From Collinsella sp. AF23-4AC (GTDB lineage: Bacteria; Actinomycetota; Coriobacteriia; Coriobacteriales; Coriobacteriaceae), in the NCBI RefSeq assembly GCF_003462685.1, contig NZ_QRVE01000001.1:99411-163410 (forward strand): 64,000 nt of DNA, read 5' to 3'. Shown piece after piece: positions 44,055 through 53,397 of this stretch. Each line of letters starts with the position of its first letter. Within the stretch, counting starts at the first letter, position 1. Both the position numbers and the translations under genes were made by a program. The notes under the pieces are model-generated. The model was not told the DNA's origin, ran no database searches, and saw nothing but the letters and a program-made list of their open reading frames with translations.

Positions 44055-46454
44055 ATGAAAATTAACATGGATTGTATTTGCCGTGGAAGCGGGAAGGTGT
44101 ACGTTCTTCTAAAGAATGTTAAGACAGATGCATCAAATATTCAGGTGACAGCAGCAAAGAGCGACGGAACGACAATACCAAGCTCAATCTATCCATACGA
44201 GTCAAATAACAATCAATACGTCATAGTTCTTCCCGACCTCGGAACTGGTGATTGCGATATTCAGATTAATGATTTGAGTGCGCAATATATCTATGATGCC
44301 ATTAAAATCAGCTTTGGCACGGCAAAATGGGCGTCAAGATTAAACTACAAAATTAAAAATGATTTGTCCCATTCCATAAGGAACTATGACGATAAGCATG
44401 ACTTGGATGTAGCAAGCATGCGTTTTCACGAGTTTATCGAAGATGGAGATGAGGCCATTCTGCGTTGCTCTGTAAAACTTCCTCAGCGCGACAACAACAT
44501 AATTGTTATCAACTGCTTCGATACCTCAATGAATCGCATTGAGATCGAGCCGATCACCACCGATGACATTACGATTCCGTTGTGGTTTGCCCCCAATAAA
44601 AAACGTCGCGAGATTCAATACTCGGTCCGAATCCCAAATAGCACAAATAGGCTAATCTTCACAATCGAAGACGACAACCATCCGAGCTTTAACAGCTTCG
44701 CTGTTGTGGACAATGAAGAGCTCGAAAAGCTGCGCATTTTAACCACGTCGAAGATGAAACCTATTTCGATTGATCCAACTGCATATCCAAAATGGCTTGA
44801 ACAACACAAGGCAAGCTCGGCGATGCTCGAAAAACAATCGATGGTTACCTTCAAGAAAATGCCTTTGTTTAGCATCGTCGTTCCCCTATTCAACACACCC
44901 GATAATTTGTTCAGGGAAATGGTGGAATCAGTTCTTAAACAGAGTTATGCGAACTGGGAGCTTGTGCTGGTCAATGCAAGCCCAGATAACAGCACGCTTG
45001 TAGATATGATCGAAACCGCTAAGAATCAAGACGCTCGCATTAGGGTGATAGAGCTAGCGAACAATTCCGGCATTTCCAAAAACACTCTTGAGGGGACAAA
45101 AGCAGCGAATGGTGATTTTATTTGCTTCTTAGACCACGACGACACTCTCGAACCCTCGGCGCTTTATGAATATGCGCATGCGATAAATGCTGAAACCAAT
45201 ATCGATCTGATTTACTGCGACGAAGACAAGCTGTTTGCAAATGGCAGCTATGGTGATCCGTTCTTTAAGCCAGATTTAAGCATCGATTTGCTGCGAGGCG
45301 TTAATTATATTTGTCATTTTCTTGCAATCAGAAAAACATTATTCGATCGTCTAGAGTACGGTGACGAGCAGTACGATGGAGCCCAAGACCACGACTTGAC
45401 GCTTAAAGCAATCGAATGCGCGCGGAACGTGGCGCACGTGGCTAAAATCCTGTACCACTGGAGAATTACCGAGAACTCAACTGCAGGCGACCCGAACTCA
45501 AAGCTATATGCATGGGATGCTGGTGTCAAAGCTGTACAGGCCCATTTGGACAGGCTTGACGTCGCAGCAAAGGTTTGCCGCGGAAACGACCCATTCACTT
45601 ACAAAGTTACCTATGCAGTTCCAGATAGTCATCCACTTGTGTCAATCATTATTCCGACAAAGGACCATCCCTCTGTTCTCGACACCTGCATTAACTCGAT
45701 CATAGAACGCTCAACATACGATAACTACGAAATCGTCATTATCGAAAACAACAGCGAGAACCCAGAAACATTCGAGTACTACTCCGAATTAGAGAAAAGG
45801 TATCCCGATACAATCCACATCGAATATTGGGATGCGGAATTTAATTTCTCAAAGTTGATGAATTTCGGCGCTAGCAAAGCGAAGGGCGACTACCTTCTCT
45901 TGTTAAACAACGATACAGAGGTTATAACTCCAAACTGGATTGAAAACATGTTGGGCATTTGTTCGAGAAAAGAAGTTGGCATTGTTGGCGCAAGACTTTT
46001 CTACAGCGACAATACTTTGCAGCATGCGGGCGTCGGTATCGGAGGAATTGGAGCCGGCCACCTTGGAAAAGACTACCCCAGAGGTAAATGGGGCTACTTC
46101 AATCTATGTGACCGCACGCAGGATTTAAGCGCAGTAACTGCAGCATGCCTCATGACTAAGAGAGCTGTATTCGACGAAGTCGGCGGCTTTAGAGAAGAAC
46201 TGGCTGTTGCTTTTAATGATGTTGACTATTGCCTCAAAGTGAGAAGTCACAACTATCTTGTTGTATATACACCCGATACCGAGCTGTATCATTACGAGTC
46301 GTTATCACGAGGCTATGAAATTAGCAATGAAAAGAAAATGAGGTTCCATAGGGAATACTCACTGCTCAACTACCTATGGCCAGAGTATTACGTGAAGGGC
46401 GATCCGTATATAAATCGCAATATCGTCAGCGGGAATTTGTATTATCAAATTTAA
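44055..46454 (+). CDS. Two-domain GT2 glycosyltransferase
   Basis: The 799-aa protein has a beta-rich N-terminal region of about 260 residues without a clear match. The first GT2 domain (about 270-500) starts at PLFSIVVPLFNTP and carries the metal motif DHDDT (360-364). The second GT2 domain (about 527-770) starts at LVSIIIPTKDHP with LLNNDTEV. Such proteins often add two sugars in sequence to rhamnan- or galactan-like chains. It follows the DUF4422 gene by 75 nt, and a bidirectional terminator comes after. AT-rich. Confidence 0.88.
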   Translation: MKINMDCICRGSGKVYVLLKNVKTDASNIQVTAAKSDGTTIPSSIYPYESNNNQYVIVLPDLGTGDCDIQINDLSAQYIYDAIKISFGTAKWASRLNYKIKNDLSHSIRNYDDKHDLDVASMRFHEFIEDGDEAILRCSVKLPQRDNNIIVINCFDTSMNRIEIEPITTDDITIPLWFAPNKKRREIQYSVRIPNSTNRLIFTIEDDNHPSFNSFAVVDNEELEKLRILTTSKMKPISIDPTAYPKWLEQHKASSAMLEKQSMVTFKKMPLFSIVVPLFNTPDNLFREMVESVLKQSYANWELVLVNASPDNSTLVDMIETAKNQDARIRVIELANNSGISKNTLEGTKAANGDFICFLDHDDTLEPSALYEYAHAINAETNIDLIYCDEDKLFANGSYGDPFFKPDLSIDLLRGVNYICHFLAIRKTLFDRLEYGDEQYDGAQDHDLTLKAIECARNVAHVAKILYHWRITENSTAGDPNSKLYAWDAGVKAVQAHLDRLDVAAKVCRGNDPFTYKVTYAVPDSHPLVSIIIPTKDHPSVLDTCINSIIERSTYDNYEIVIIENNSENPETFEYYSELEKRYPDTIHIEYWDAEFNFSKLMNFGASKAKGDYLLLLNNDTEVITPNWIENMLGICSRKEVGIVGARLFYSDNTLQHAGVGIGGIGAGHLGKDYPRGKWGYFNLCDRTQDLSAVTAACLMTKRAVFDEVGGFREELAVAFNDVDYCLKVRSHNYLVVYTPDTELYHYESLSRGYEISNEKKMRFHREYSLLNYLWPEYYVKGDPYINRNIVSGNLYYQI

Positions 46455-46491
46455 AAAAGATTATGACGCTTTAATTCTGAGCAGGCAAAGG

Positions 46492-46534
46492 AAGAATAAA
46501 GGGTTGTGGGTTAAACCGACAACCCTTTATTCTT
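46492..46534. terminator. Bidirectional terminator, 16-bp perfect stem
   Basis: Arms 46492-46507 and 46519-46534 pair perfectly around an 11-nt loop, with A/T-rich ends. It lies between two convergent genes and serves both. Confidence 0.88.
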
Positions 46535-48716
46535 AATAGGTTAATTTATAAAGAAAGAACCCGTTTGCTGAACCTAATTGCGTGATTTGCAATTCAACAG
46601 ATGAATACTCTGTCAAATCCCTACTAGACATAACATACTTCACATTAAGCTGCCTTAAATCATCTTCAGTCAAATTCACTGTGAAGAGATCATCCTGAGT
46701 GGAATTAAATGACGTAGATGGAGCAAATACATTAGCAACGATATGAGCATACCTGTTGTATGCATACTCGTTCTCGTTATTTTCATCGATAGAATTCCAA
46801 CGCGCCAGATCAGGATAAGCATTGGTGGAGTTAATTACAGGCGCTCCATACGCAGCGCAAAGATTGGCAACTGTCCAAGAACCATCGACAACCCATTTAT
46901 CTGAATAATCACTCTCTTCCACAAACTGATTAACGAGAGACTCTAAATTCGTATCTGTAAGCGGAGCCGCACCGATTTGAATTGGATTGATACAGAGACC
47001 TGGAATTACGCCGAAGCAAATCGCAAAAGCAACGAATAAACCGGTACATTTTTTACCAAGAATAAAGGAGCAAAACGAAAGGCACGAAAAAAGACAGAAC
47101 AATATAAGCATCAACAGATATAGCATCCTTGCAACAAGATATTTCGCAGAAAGAAGAATGAAAATCTGGATTGCTGAACTCAGAATAAGACCGATTATTA
47201 AGATAATTGGCAAATAACCAATGGCGCTGCTATTCCCTTGGAATTCTTTAGCCTTTTCGACAGAAATCAAAAATAGGAGAAGTTCCAGGTAACCAATAGG
47301 AAACAATAGTCGCAGAACAGGAACGTTATACATTAAGGTCATTCGAGATAGAAATGACGGAAAACCAATAAATGCAAAGACTAGGAAAAACAATTGAAGT
47401 GCTGTAAGCACAGATAACTGCCAATCTCGCCTTTTAATAAAACAAAGCAAAGATGCAAGCGTTCCAAGAGGGAAGAAACAAAGAATGGTTGCAATTTCGC
47501 ATTCATTTGAAACCAGCGGTGAATCAAAGGCATAAAAGAGTGGAATTGCATAGGAAAAAAGTTCAGAAAGTCCGCTTCCGCCAGTTTCAAAGCGCGCACC
47601 AGGATAAACGGTATTCATAACAGATGTCATTGCTTCGGAGGACTGGAAGAAGGAAAGGAATATTAGTCCCGCAGAGATCAACAGGCAGAACACTAAAACG
47701 AAAGTATCACTTAGTGACCATGCAAGAACTGAATGTTGATCGTTAGATTTTAAAGTTTGACAATACTCTATTGTTCTAAATACACCCATCAAGGCAAAAA
47801 TGAAGAAAAATGGGACCATCCAAGCAGGGTACATGAGCATTATGTAACAACCACATAGCCATGCTATAGCAGCTATCGCAATAATCCTGATATTCCTTTT
47901 TTGAGTAAAGAGCGCCCTATCCAGCAACAAAACAAGGGCTTGGCCATAAAGAATCACCTCACCCGTGCCCCACCATTGAATAAGTGGCGAAAAACAAAGC
48001 AAGCATGAAAAGAGCAAGCTGAGCGGCTTTGACTTAATAATAAGAAAAGCACAATCAAAAGAGACGAGAACCATTAGACATAGTTTCGCGGACCAAGCGA
48101 ACGCAAGGCCGAATTCAAAACCAAATAACAAATAGCCCCAAAGCACTGGTCTAAATAACGTGATTACGCTCCAGCAGGCAGCGCCATAAACCATCCGGAC
48201 ATCCGTTAAATCTCCTCTCAGGATTTCCGAAATTGGAGCATAGCCATTATGGGACTGAGAAAGTTGAAACAGGGTTCCAACTGAGAACTCATCACTTCGA
48301 AGGGACCTCGGTATACCCCAAAACGGAGTGCCAGCGTTTTCAGGGAGCATAATGCTCCACATGCCAAGCGATGATCCGCTGATTTTAAAAGCGATGGCAA
48401 GCATCGCAACAATCATACCGATTAACCATCGATATTTATACAAAAATTCGCTTTTGTACTCCACCAATTTGATTACAGAAATGACAAATACAATAGTCAA
48501 TCCAGCAACAATTAGAACTGCCAAATCGTCATTAAGCATCGGGTTGGCAATTGTAAAGCCAACCGTGCCATAGAAAGCACTAATGTAATTAACAAACAAA
48601 GACAGATATATCAGTGCAAAAGATAACGGCAGGGCGAAAATTCCGGCACGGTAAAGGTGATGCAAGCCGCTGTAAACACGATGGTTTCGAGCTTCCGCTG
48701 CTAAATAGTTATTCAT
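46533..48716 (-). CDS. Large polytopic membrane protein of the glycan locus
   Basis: This 727-aa protein has about 14 or more hydrophobic segments in the first 560 residues. A soluble outside domain of about 150 residues follows at the C-terminus. An extracytoplasmic loop near 125-190 holds PENAGTPFWGIPRSLRSDEF, with acidic and aromatic residues as in GT-C active-site loops. No family name is certain; DUF7657-type membrane proteins look similar. It is the last gene of the minus-strand operon, AT-rich. It may be a polymerase or a polyprenyl-sugar-dependent transferase (inference). Confidence 0.65.
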   Translation of the reverse strand: MNNYLAAEARNHRVYSGLHHLYRAGIFALPLSFALIYLSLFVNYISAFYGTVGFTIANPMLNDDLAVLIVAGLTIVFVISVIKLVEYKSEFLYKYRWLIGMIVAMLAIAFKISGSSLGMWSIMLPENAGTPFWGIPRSLRSDEFSVGTLFQLSQSHNGYAPISEILRGDLTDVRMVYGAACWSVITLFRPVLWGYLLFGFEFGLAFAWSAKLCLMVLVSFDCAFLIIKSKPLSLLFSCLLCFSPLIQWWGTGEVILYGQALVLLLDRALFTQKRNIRIIAIAAIAWLCGCYIMLMYPAWMVPFFFIFALMGVFRTIEYCQTLKSNDQHSVLAWSLSDTFVLVFCLLISAGLIFLSFFQSSEAMTSVMNTVYPGARFETGGSGLSELFSYAIPLFYAFDSPLVSNECEIATILCFFPLGTLASLLCFIKRRDWQLSVLTALQLFFLVFAFIGFPSFLSRMTLMYNVPVLRLLFPIGYLELLLFLISVEKAKEFQGNSSAIGYLPIILIIGLILSSAIQIFILLSAKYLVARMLYLLMLILFCLFSCLSFCSFILGKKCTGLFVAFAICFGVIPGLCINPIQIGAAPLTDTNLESLVNQFVEESDYSDKWVVDGSWTVANLCAAYGAPVINSTNAYPDLARWNSIDENNENEYAYNRYAHIVANVFAPSTSFNSTQDDLFTVNLTEDDLRQLNVKYVMSSRDLTEYSSVELQITQLGSANGFFLYKLTY

Positions 48717-48742
48717 ACAGTTAATCTAAACTCCATCTTTAA

Positions 48743-49099
48743 TTAACCCTGCTGATTTCGCAAAACATCATTCTCATTTTCAAGTATCGCAATACGTTGA
48801 GTTAAGTTCTTGCAAGCCGTAACGAGTCTGCTAATCGCAATACTGAGAGATAGAGAAATCATCAATAAAAGTACCACGGCGACGAGAAAAGCAAAATTCG
48901 AAGGACTAATAAACCCGATACAGCCTGAAATTCGATAAATCAACTCCGGAAAGCAAACGCTTAATAGCGCCACCACGCACAGGCAGAGCCATAGTAACGA
49001 GTACTTTAAAAGTAGCTTTCCTTTGCCGACTAAGGAGACGACATAAAAGAAAAGGCCACTAAAAATTACGCCAGCGCCCACACGAATTATCATACTCAT
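48743..49099 (-). CDS. DUF2304 small membrane protein
   Basis: This 118-aa protein has three membrane segments and a C-terminal coiled-coil tail (ACKNLTQRIAILENENDVLRN). The DUF2304 family typically lies immediately downstream of a GT2 gene, as here, where the stop and start overlap (TAATG). It is probably a membrane partner for that transferase or a flippase-like helper. Confidence 0.85.
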   Translation of the reverse strand: MSMIIRVGAGVIFSGLFFYVVSLVGKGKLLLKYSLLWLCLCVVALLSVCFPELIYRISGCIGFISPSNFAFLVAVVLLLMISLSLSIAISRLVTACKNLTQRIAILENENDVLRNQQG

Positions 49100-49809
49100 T
49101 AGTGAGCCGCCTTTCTATAAACAAAACAGGCCATGGAAATTGCAAGCGAAACTTTAATCATGTAATAAATTGAAGAAAAGCCAGAAATTGATGACACTCC
49201 GCCCTGTCTCTCGCGCATAAGTACGGGAACCTCAACCACTGAAAGACCAGTTTTTAATGCTGCGGCAATAGATTCAGGCTCAGGGTAATCGTCTGGGTAG
49301 TCCCTACAGAACAGGTCTATAGCCTTTTTTCCGCACGCGCGAAATCCAGAAGTAGGATCTTTAATCGTCTTTCCGGTAAATAATCTCAACCAACCAGAAA
49401 GCCATCGGATACCCACTCTCCTTAAAAATGTAGACTGAAAGCCTTCCGTGGGCACGGCAAATCTGGAACCGATGGTTAAATCGGCACCATCAATAATCGG
49501 CTCGATTAAATTCCCGATATAAGAAGGATCATGCTGACCGTCACCATCAACCTGGACATCAATGTCATAGCCATGCCTGAGCGCATATTTATGACCAGCC
49601 TGAACGGCACCACCGATGCCTAAATTTTGCGGAAGGTCGAGGACATTAAATCCATGCTGACGACAGATAGATAGAGTTTTATCGGTTGAACCATCATTTA
49701 CAACAACATAATCATAGCCAGCTTCAACAACCGACGAAACAGTCTGAACAATATTGGCTTGCTCATTATAGGCAGGAATGATTACCAACACCCGCAACAT
49801 GTCATCCAT
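49099..49809 (-). CDS. GT2 glycosyltransferase (DPM1-like)
   Basis: Start at ATG 49809 (TTGGGG upstream; MDDMLRVLVIIPAYNEQ), giving 236 aa; an upstream ATG at 49830 lacks a better site. The soluble GT2 domain has VVNDGSTDKT and the metal motif VDGDGQHDP. There is no strong membrane tail, and the DUF2304 partner follows. It probably loads a sugar onto polyprenyl phosphate. Confidence 0.9.
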   Translation of the reverse strand: MDDMLRVLVIIPAYNEQANIVQTVSSVVEAGYDYVVVNDGSTDKTLSICRQHGFNVLDLPQNLGIGGAVQAGHKYALRHGYDIDVQVDGDGQHDPSYIGNLIEPIIDGADLTIGSRFAVPTEGFQSTFLRRVGIRWLSGWLRLFTGKTIKDPTSGFRACGKKAIDLFCRDYPDDYPEPESIAAALKTGLSVVEVPVLMRERQGGVSSISGFSSIYYMIKVSLAISMACFVYRKAAH

Positions 49810-49835
49810 TAAAACCCCAACGATCCACATCGGAC

Positions 49836-51077
49836 CTATATTGAAAATAGAACTTGCTTAATTTTATCCAAACAAACCAATCTCGAGAAATGCTCACGAT
49901 AATAATTGAAGCCATTGGATCCCAAAGCTTCAATGGCGTCTTTATTCATTGAAGCAATTTTCACCATGTTGCTAGCAAGTGCGCTAGCATCTGAGGGATT
50001 AGAGACGAATCCGCATCTAGCAGAACGAACCGCATTGGCGCCTTCGCCACGCATTACAGCAAGTATTGGTTTCGAAGACGCCATGCAACTTGAAATTTTC
50101 GCCGGAATAGTAAGCTCTAACTCAGGATTGTCAGCAAATGGTGCAATCATTGCCGTTGCAATATCTGAATACATGGGCACAACTTCAGGATCTACGCGCC
50201 CAACAAACAAAATGGACTCGCTTAGTCCCTTATTTACAACGGTCTTCTGCAATTCCGCTCTGGACATGCCATCGCCAAGAATTAGCAGCTTCATCTCAAC
50301 AGAACTATTTTTGATTGCATACGAAAATGCCTCAATAACTGTGTCAAGGCCCTGTGCGGGAGTTATTGATCCGGCAAAAAGGAAAACACACTGACTTCCA
50401 AATTGTGATCTCAGCTCCTGTGAAACACTCTTTTGTTCGTAAACCTCCTCACAGTGCTGAGGTATTACGCTTATCGAAATATCTGGATTCAAAGGTTTAA
50501 TCCTATGAAATAAGTTGTCGGCCAAAGAGTCACTCAAGGCAATCAACTTATTACAGGCAGCATACTGCTTGTCGCAAAACGATTTGGCAAAAGCTCTCAG
50601 AAAGCTATTTTGGACATTTAAAACGGTGTACAAATTTTCGGGCCAAATATCCAAGACATAGGTGACAAGAGGACATTTATTTCGCCATGCAGCAAACCTT
50701 GCTGGAATTATCATCAAAATAGGACTTGTATTATAGCAAAATACAACGTCGTAATTGTTTTTGAGCCTTAACGCCTTGAAAGATGCAGTAATCGGCCAGC
50801 TAATAAAGTTCAGGAAAATGCGGGCCGAAGTATTACCCTTTCGGCGTATTTCACCAGACCGAAAGACAGACGCACCATGGTAATCATCGCAACGATGGCC
50901 ACAATAACCATATCCTTCAGCCCATTCACCTGAAGGATAATTTGGAATACCGCAAAGGACATCAACGCTTGCACCGTCTTCAATAAAGCCTTCGACGATG
51001 TCGTTGACTCGAAAAGTCTCCGGATAAAAATGCTGCGTTACGACAAGTATTTTTTTACCAGCGCATGAGCTAGTCAT
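49836..51077 (-). CDS. GT4 glycosyltransferase, WbuB-like (probable L-FucNAc transferase)
   Basis: This 413-aa GT-B fold protein begins KKILVVTQHFYPETFRVNDI, the WbuB/WbpL-type start, with PNYPSG and VTYVLDIWPENLY. The C-terminal nucleotide-sugar half has FLFAGSITPAQGLDT and the EX7E-like EGANAV region. WbuB-type enzymes transfer N-acetyl-L-fucosamine. The UDP-L-FucNAc genes capE, capF and the epimerase lie directly upstream, and the start overlaps the epimerase stop (TAATG). Donor specificity is inferred from this context. AT-rich, against a very GC-rich neighbour. Confidence 0.88.
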   Translation of the reverse strand: MTSSCAGKKILVVTQHFYPETFRVNDIVEGFIEDGASVDVLCGIPNYPSGEWAEGYGYCGHRCDDYHGASVFRSGEIRRKGNTSARIFLNFISWPITASFKALRLKNNYDVVFCYNTSPILMIIPARFAAWRNKCPLVTYVLDIWPENLYTVLNVQNSFLRAFAKSFCDKQYAACNKLIALSDSLADNLFHRIKPLNPDISISVIPQHCEEVYEQKSVSQELRSQFGSQCVFLFAGSITPAQGLDTVIEAFSYAIKNSSVEMKLLILGDGMSRAELQKTVVNKGLSESILFVGRVDPEVVPMYSDIATAMIAPFADNPELELTIPAKISSCMASSKPILAVMRGEGANAVRSARCGFVSNPSDASALASNMVKIASMNKDAIEALGSNGFNYYREHFSRLVCLDKIKQVLFSI

Positions 51078-52252
51078 TAAATGCTCTTCCTCCACACCAT
51101 CTTGTCCACGACGCCGGTGTAGCTCTGGATGATCTTGACCACCTTGGTGGATACGGTCTCGTCGGCGTAGTCGGGAACGGGCGCCTCGGGCAGCGACCCC
51201 TCCGCGTCGAGCTCGACGGCGGTATGGACGGCCTGCAGCAGGCCCTTCTCGGAGATGCCGGCCAGCGTGAAGCAGGCCTTGTCCAGCGCCTCGGGGCGCT
51301 CGGTGGAGGTGCGGATGCACACCGCCGGGAACGGGCACCCGATAGAGGCGAAGAAGCTCGACTCCTCGGGCAGGGTGCCGGAGTCAGACACCACCGCGAA
51401 GGCGTTCATCTGCAGGCAGTTGTAGTCGTGGAAGCCCATGGGCTCGTGCATGCGCACGCGCGGGTCGAGCTGGAAGCCCGTGGCCTCCAGGCGCTTGCGC
51501 GAGCGAGGGTGGCAGGAGTACAGGATCGGCATGTCGTATCTCTCGGCCAGGGCGTTGATCGCGGTGAACAGGCGCGTGAAGTTCGCCTCGGTGTCGATGT
51601 TCTCCTCGCGGTGGGCGGACAGCAGCATGTAGCGCTTGGGCTCCAGGCCGAGCTCGGAGAGGATATCGGAGGCCTCGATCTTATCAAGGTTGGCGCGCAG
51701 GACCTCCGCCATGGGCGAGCCCGTGACGTAGGTGCGCTCGGGCGCGCAGCCGGTATCCCTGAGGTAGCGGCGCGCGTGCTCGGAGTAGGCAAGATTGACA
51801 TCGGAGATCACGTCGACGATGCGGCGGTTGGTCTCCTCGGGCAGGCACTCGTCCTTGCAGCGGTTGCCGGCCTCCATATGGAAGATGGGGATGTGCAGGC
51901 GCTTGGCCGCGATGGCGGACAGGCAGCTGTTGGTGTCGCCCAGGATGAGCAGCGCGTCGGGTTGCACCTGCACCATGAGCCTGTAGCTTGCGGCGATGAT
52001 GTTGCCCACGGTCTCGCCCAGGTCGGCGCCCACGGCGTCCAGGTAGACGTCGGGGTCGTCCAGCGACAGGTCGCGGAAGAAGATGCCGTTGAGCGTGTAG
52101 TCGTAGTTCTGCCCGGTGTGCGCCAGCAGGCAGTCGAAGTGGCGACGGCACTTCTTGATGACCTCGGACAGGCGGATGACCTCGGGGCGGGTGCCAACGA
52201 TGATCAGCAGCTTCAGGCGACCGTCGTTATTAAAAGAAATATTGGAATTCAT
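51077..52252 (-). CDS. wecB: UDP-N-acetylglucosamine 2-epimerase family (CapG/FnlC-like)
   Basis: This 391-aa non-hydrolysing epimerase has IIVGTRPEVIRL, HTGQNYDYTLN, HMEAGNRCKDECLPEETNRR, SAHREENID and SDSGTLPEESSF. Beside CapE and CapF homologues, it most likely performs the final C2 epimerisation to UDP-N-acetyl-L-fucosamine rather than making UDP-ManNAc. The stretch EAGNRCKDECLPEE, in place of EAGLRT, fits the WbjD/CapG subgroup. GC-rich. Confidence 0.92.
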   Translation of the reverse strand: MNSNISFNNDGRLKLLIIVGTRPEVIRLSEVIKKCRRHFDCLLAHTGQNYDYTLNGIFFRDLSLDDPDVYLDAVGADLGETVGNIIAASYRLMVQVQPDALLILGDTNSCLSAIAAKRLHIPIFHMEAGNRCKDECLPEETNRRIVDVISDVNLAYSEHARRYLRDTGCAPERTYVTGSPMAEVLRANLDKIEASDILSELGLEPKRYMLLSAHREENIDTEANFTRLFTAINALAERYDMPILYSCHPRSRKRLEATGFQLDPRVRMHEPMGFHDYNCLQMNAFAVVSDSGTLPEESSFFASIGCPFPAVCIRTSTERPEALDKACFTLAGISEKGLLQAVHTAVELDAEGSLPEAPVPDYADETVSTKVVKIIQSYTGVVDKMVWRKSI

Positions 52253-52273
52253 AGTTTTCCCTAAAAGCCGAGT

Positions 52274-53392
52274 CTAGTATTTAGCCAACAATAATGAGGC
52301 GGACAGCACGTCACCACATTCAACAAGTTTTGAATCGTCCCTATGCAAGGTCTCGGAGCATCCACCGACATCGTAACAAACGACCGGAACCCCACAAGCC
52401 TCAGCCTCAAGATTGACCGTAGGATAATTATCTTCGTATGTTGGATTGAATAGAACGGAGGCAGAACTATATAGTGAGGCCAACTCTATCTGAGAGTCGG
52501 TTCGCGGAATACCAACCACCCCCGGAGGTAGTTGCCTCATCTGCTTAGCACTCAGTCCAACCAAAACAATAGAATACTCGGACTTGTCAAGCTTATCCGC
52601 AAGGGCAAAAAAGTCTGAAAGACCCTTACGCTTGGACCATGGAGAGGCAACCCCTAAAATAATCTTCCTCGAATCAAGGCCGTATTTCTCCTTAACGCTA
52701 AAAACCTCACTATTGGATCGTGGCTTAAAAACGTTGAGATCAATCGTATTGTGTACAACCTCAATCGGATACTTTGATAAATAGCTACAAGCAACCAGTC
52801 CAGCCAGCCATTTAGAAGGGGTAATGATAGTCATTCGATTGGAAGGCAGCGAAGTGAAAATCGAACGTTTGGCCCCGTAGCTCCATTTACATGATGCAGA
52901 ATTAATAGTTGGAGGATATCCCATAAGTTGAGGGCACCTCTTGGCGCCACATCCAGTTTTCCATTGATTGCAGCAAGAATAGGTGAAATAAGGGCAATGG
53001 CCGGTAAAAGCCCAGCAGTCGTGCAAAGTCCATACAACACGACAATCAGATTTCATCAACCATTTAAACAGTTTATCAATATTCAAATAGTAACCATGGA
53101 GGTTGTGCAAGTGAACCACGTCAGGATCGAACTCATCAAGACGATGAATCAACGCGTCGGTTTGCCTCACCGAATGAAAGCCTACCTTACCGTCAAGGAG
53201 AGTAAGACCAACGTCAAGTATAAAATTAGCCGGTGACCCAAAACAGTATTCACTGACACTGCTCGCAGGCCTTCTTCTGCCCCAGCAAGCAAGCGATTCG
53301 CACCCTTGATCAATAAGAGCAAGATGCTCCTTCATCATAATGCGCCCAGTGGATCCATTTGGAACGCTATTAATGTGAGCGTATCTGGTCAA
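52274..53392 (-). CDS. GT4 glycosyltransferase (WcaC-like)
   Basis: The start is uncertain. TTG at 53392, 5 nt after the capF stop, keeps the family N-terminus HINSVPNGSTGRI and gives 372 aa. The GT-B fold shows DVVHLHNLHGYYLNIDKL, TLHDCWAFTGHC, ITPSKWL and the EX7E region NPTYEDNYPTVNLEAEACG. The sugar is unknown. It is strikingly AT-rich between GC-rich capF and wecB. Confidence 0.88.
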   Translation of the reverse strand: MTRYAHINSVPNGSTGRIMMKEHLALIDQGCESLACWGRRRPASSVSEYCFGSPANFILDVGLTLLDGKVGFHSVRQTDALIHRLDEFDPDVVHLHNLHGYYLNIDKLFKWLMKSDCRVVWTLHDCWAFTGHCPYFTYSCCNQWKTGCGAKRCPQLMGYPPTINSASCKWSYGAKRSIFTSLPSNRMTIITPSKWLAGLVACSYLSKYPIEVVHNTIDLNVFKPRSNSEVFSVKEKYGLDSRKIILGVASPWSKRKGLSDFFALADKLDKSEYSIVLVGLSAKQMRQLPPGVVGIPRTDSQIELASLYSSASVLFNPTYEDNYPTVNLEAEACGVPVVCYDVGGCSETLHRDDSKLVECGDVLSASLLLAKY

Positions 53393-53397
53393 AACCT

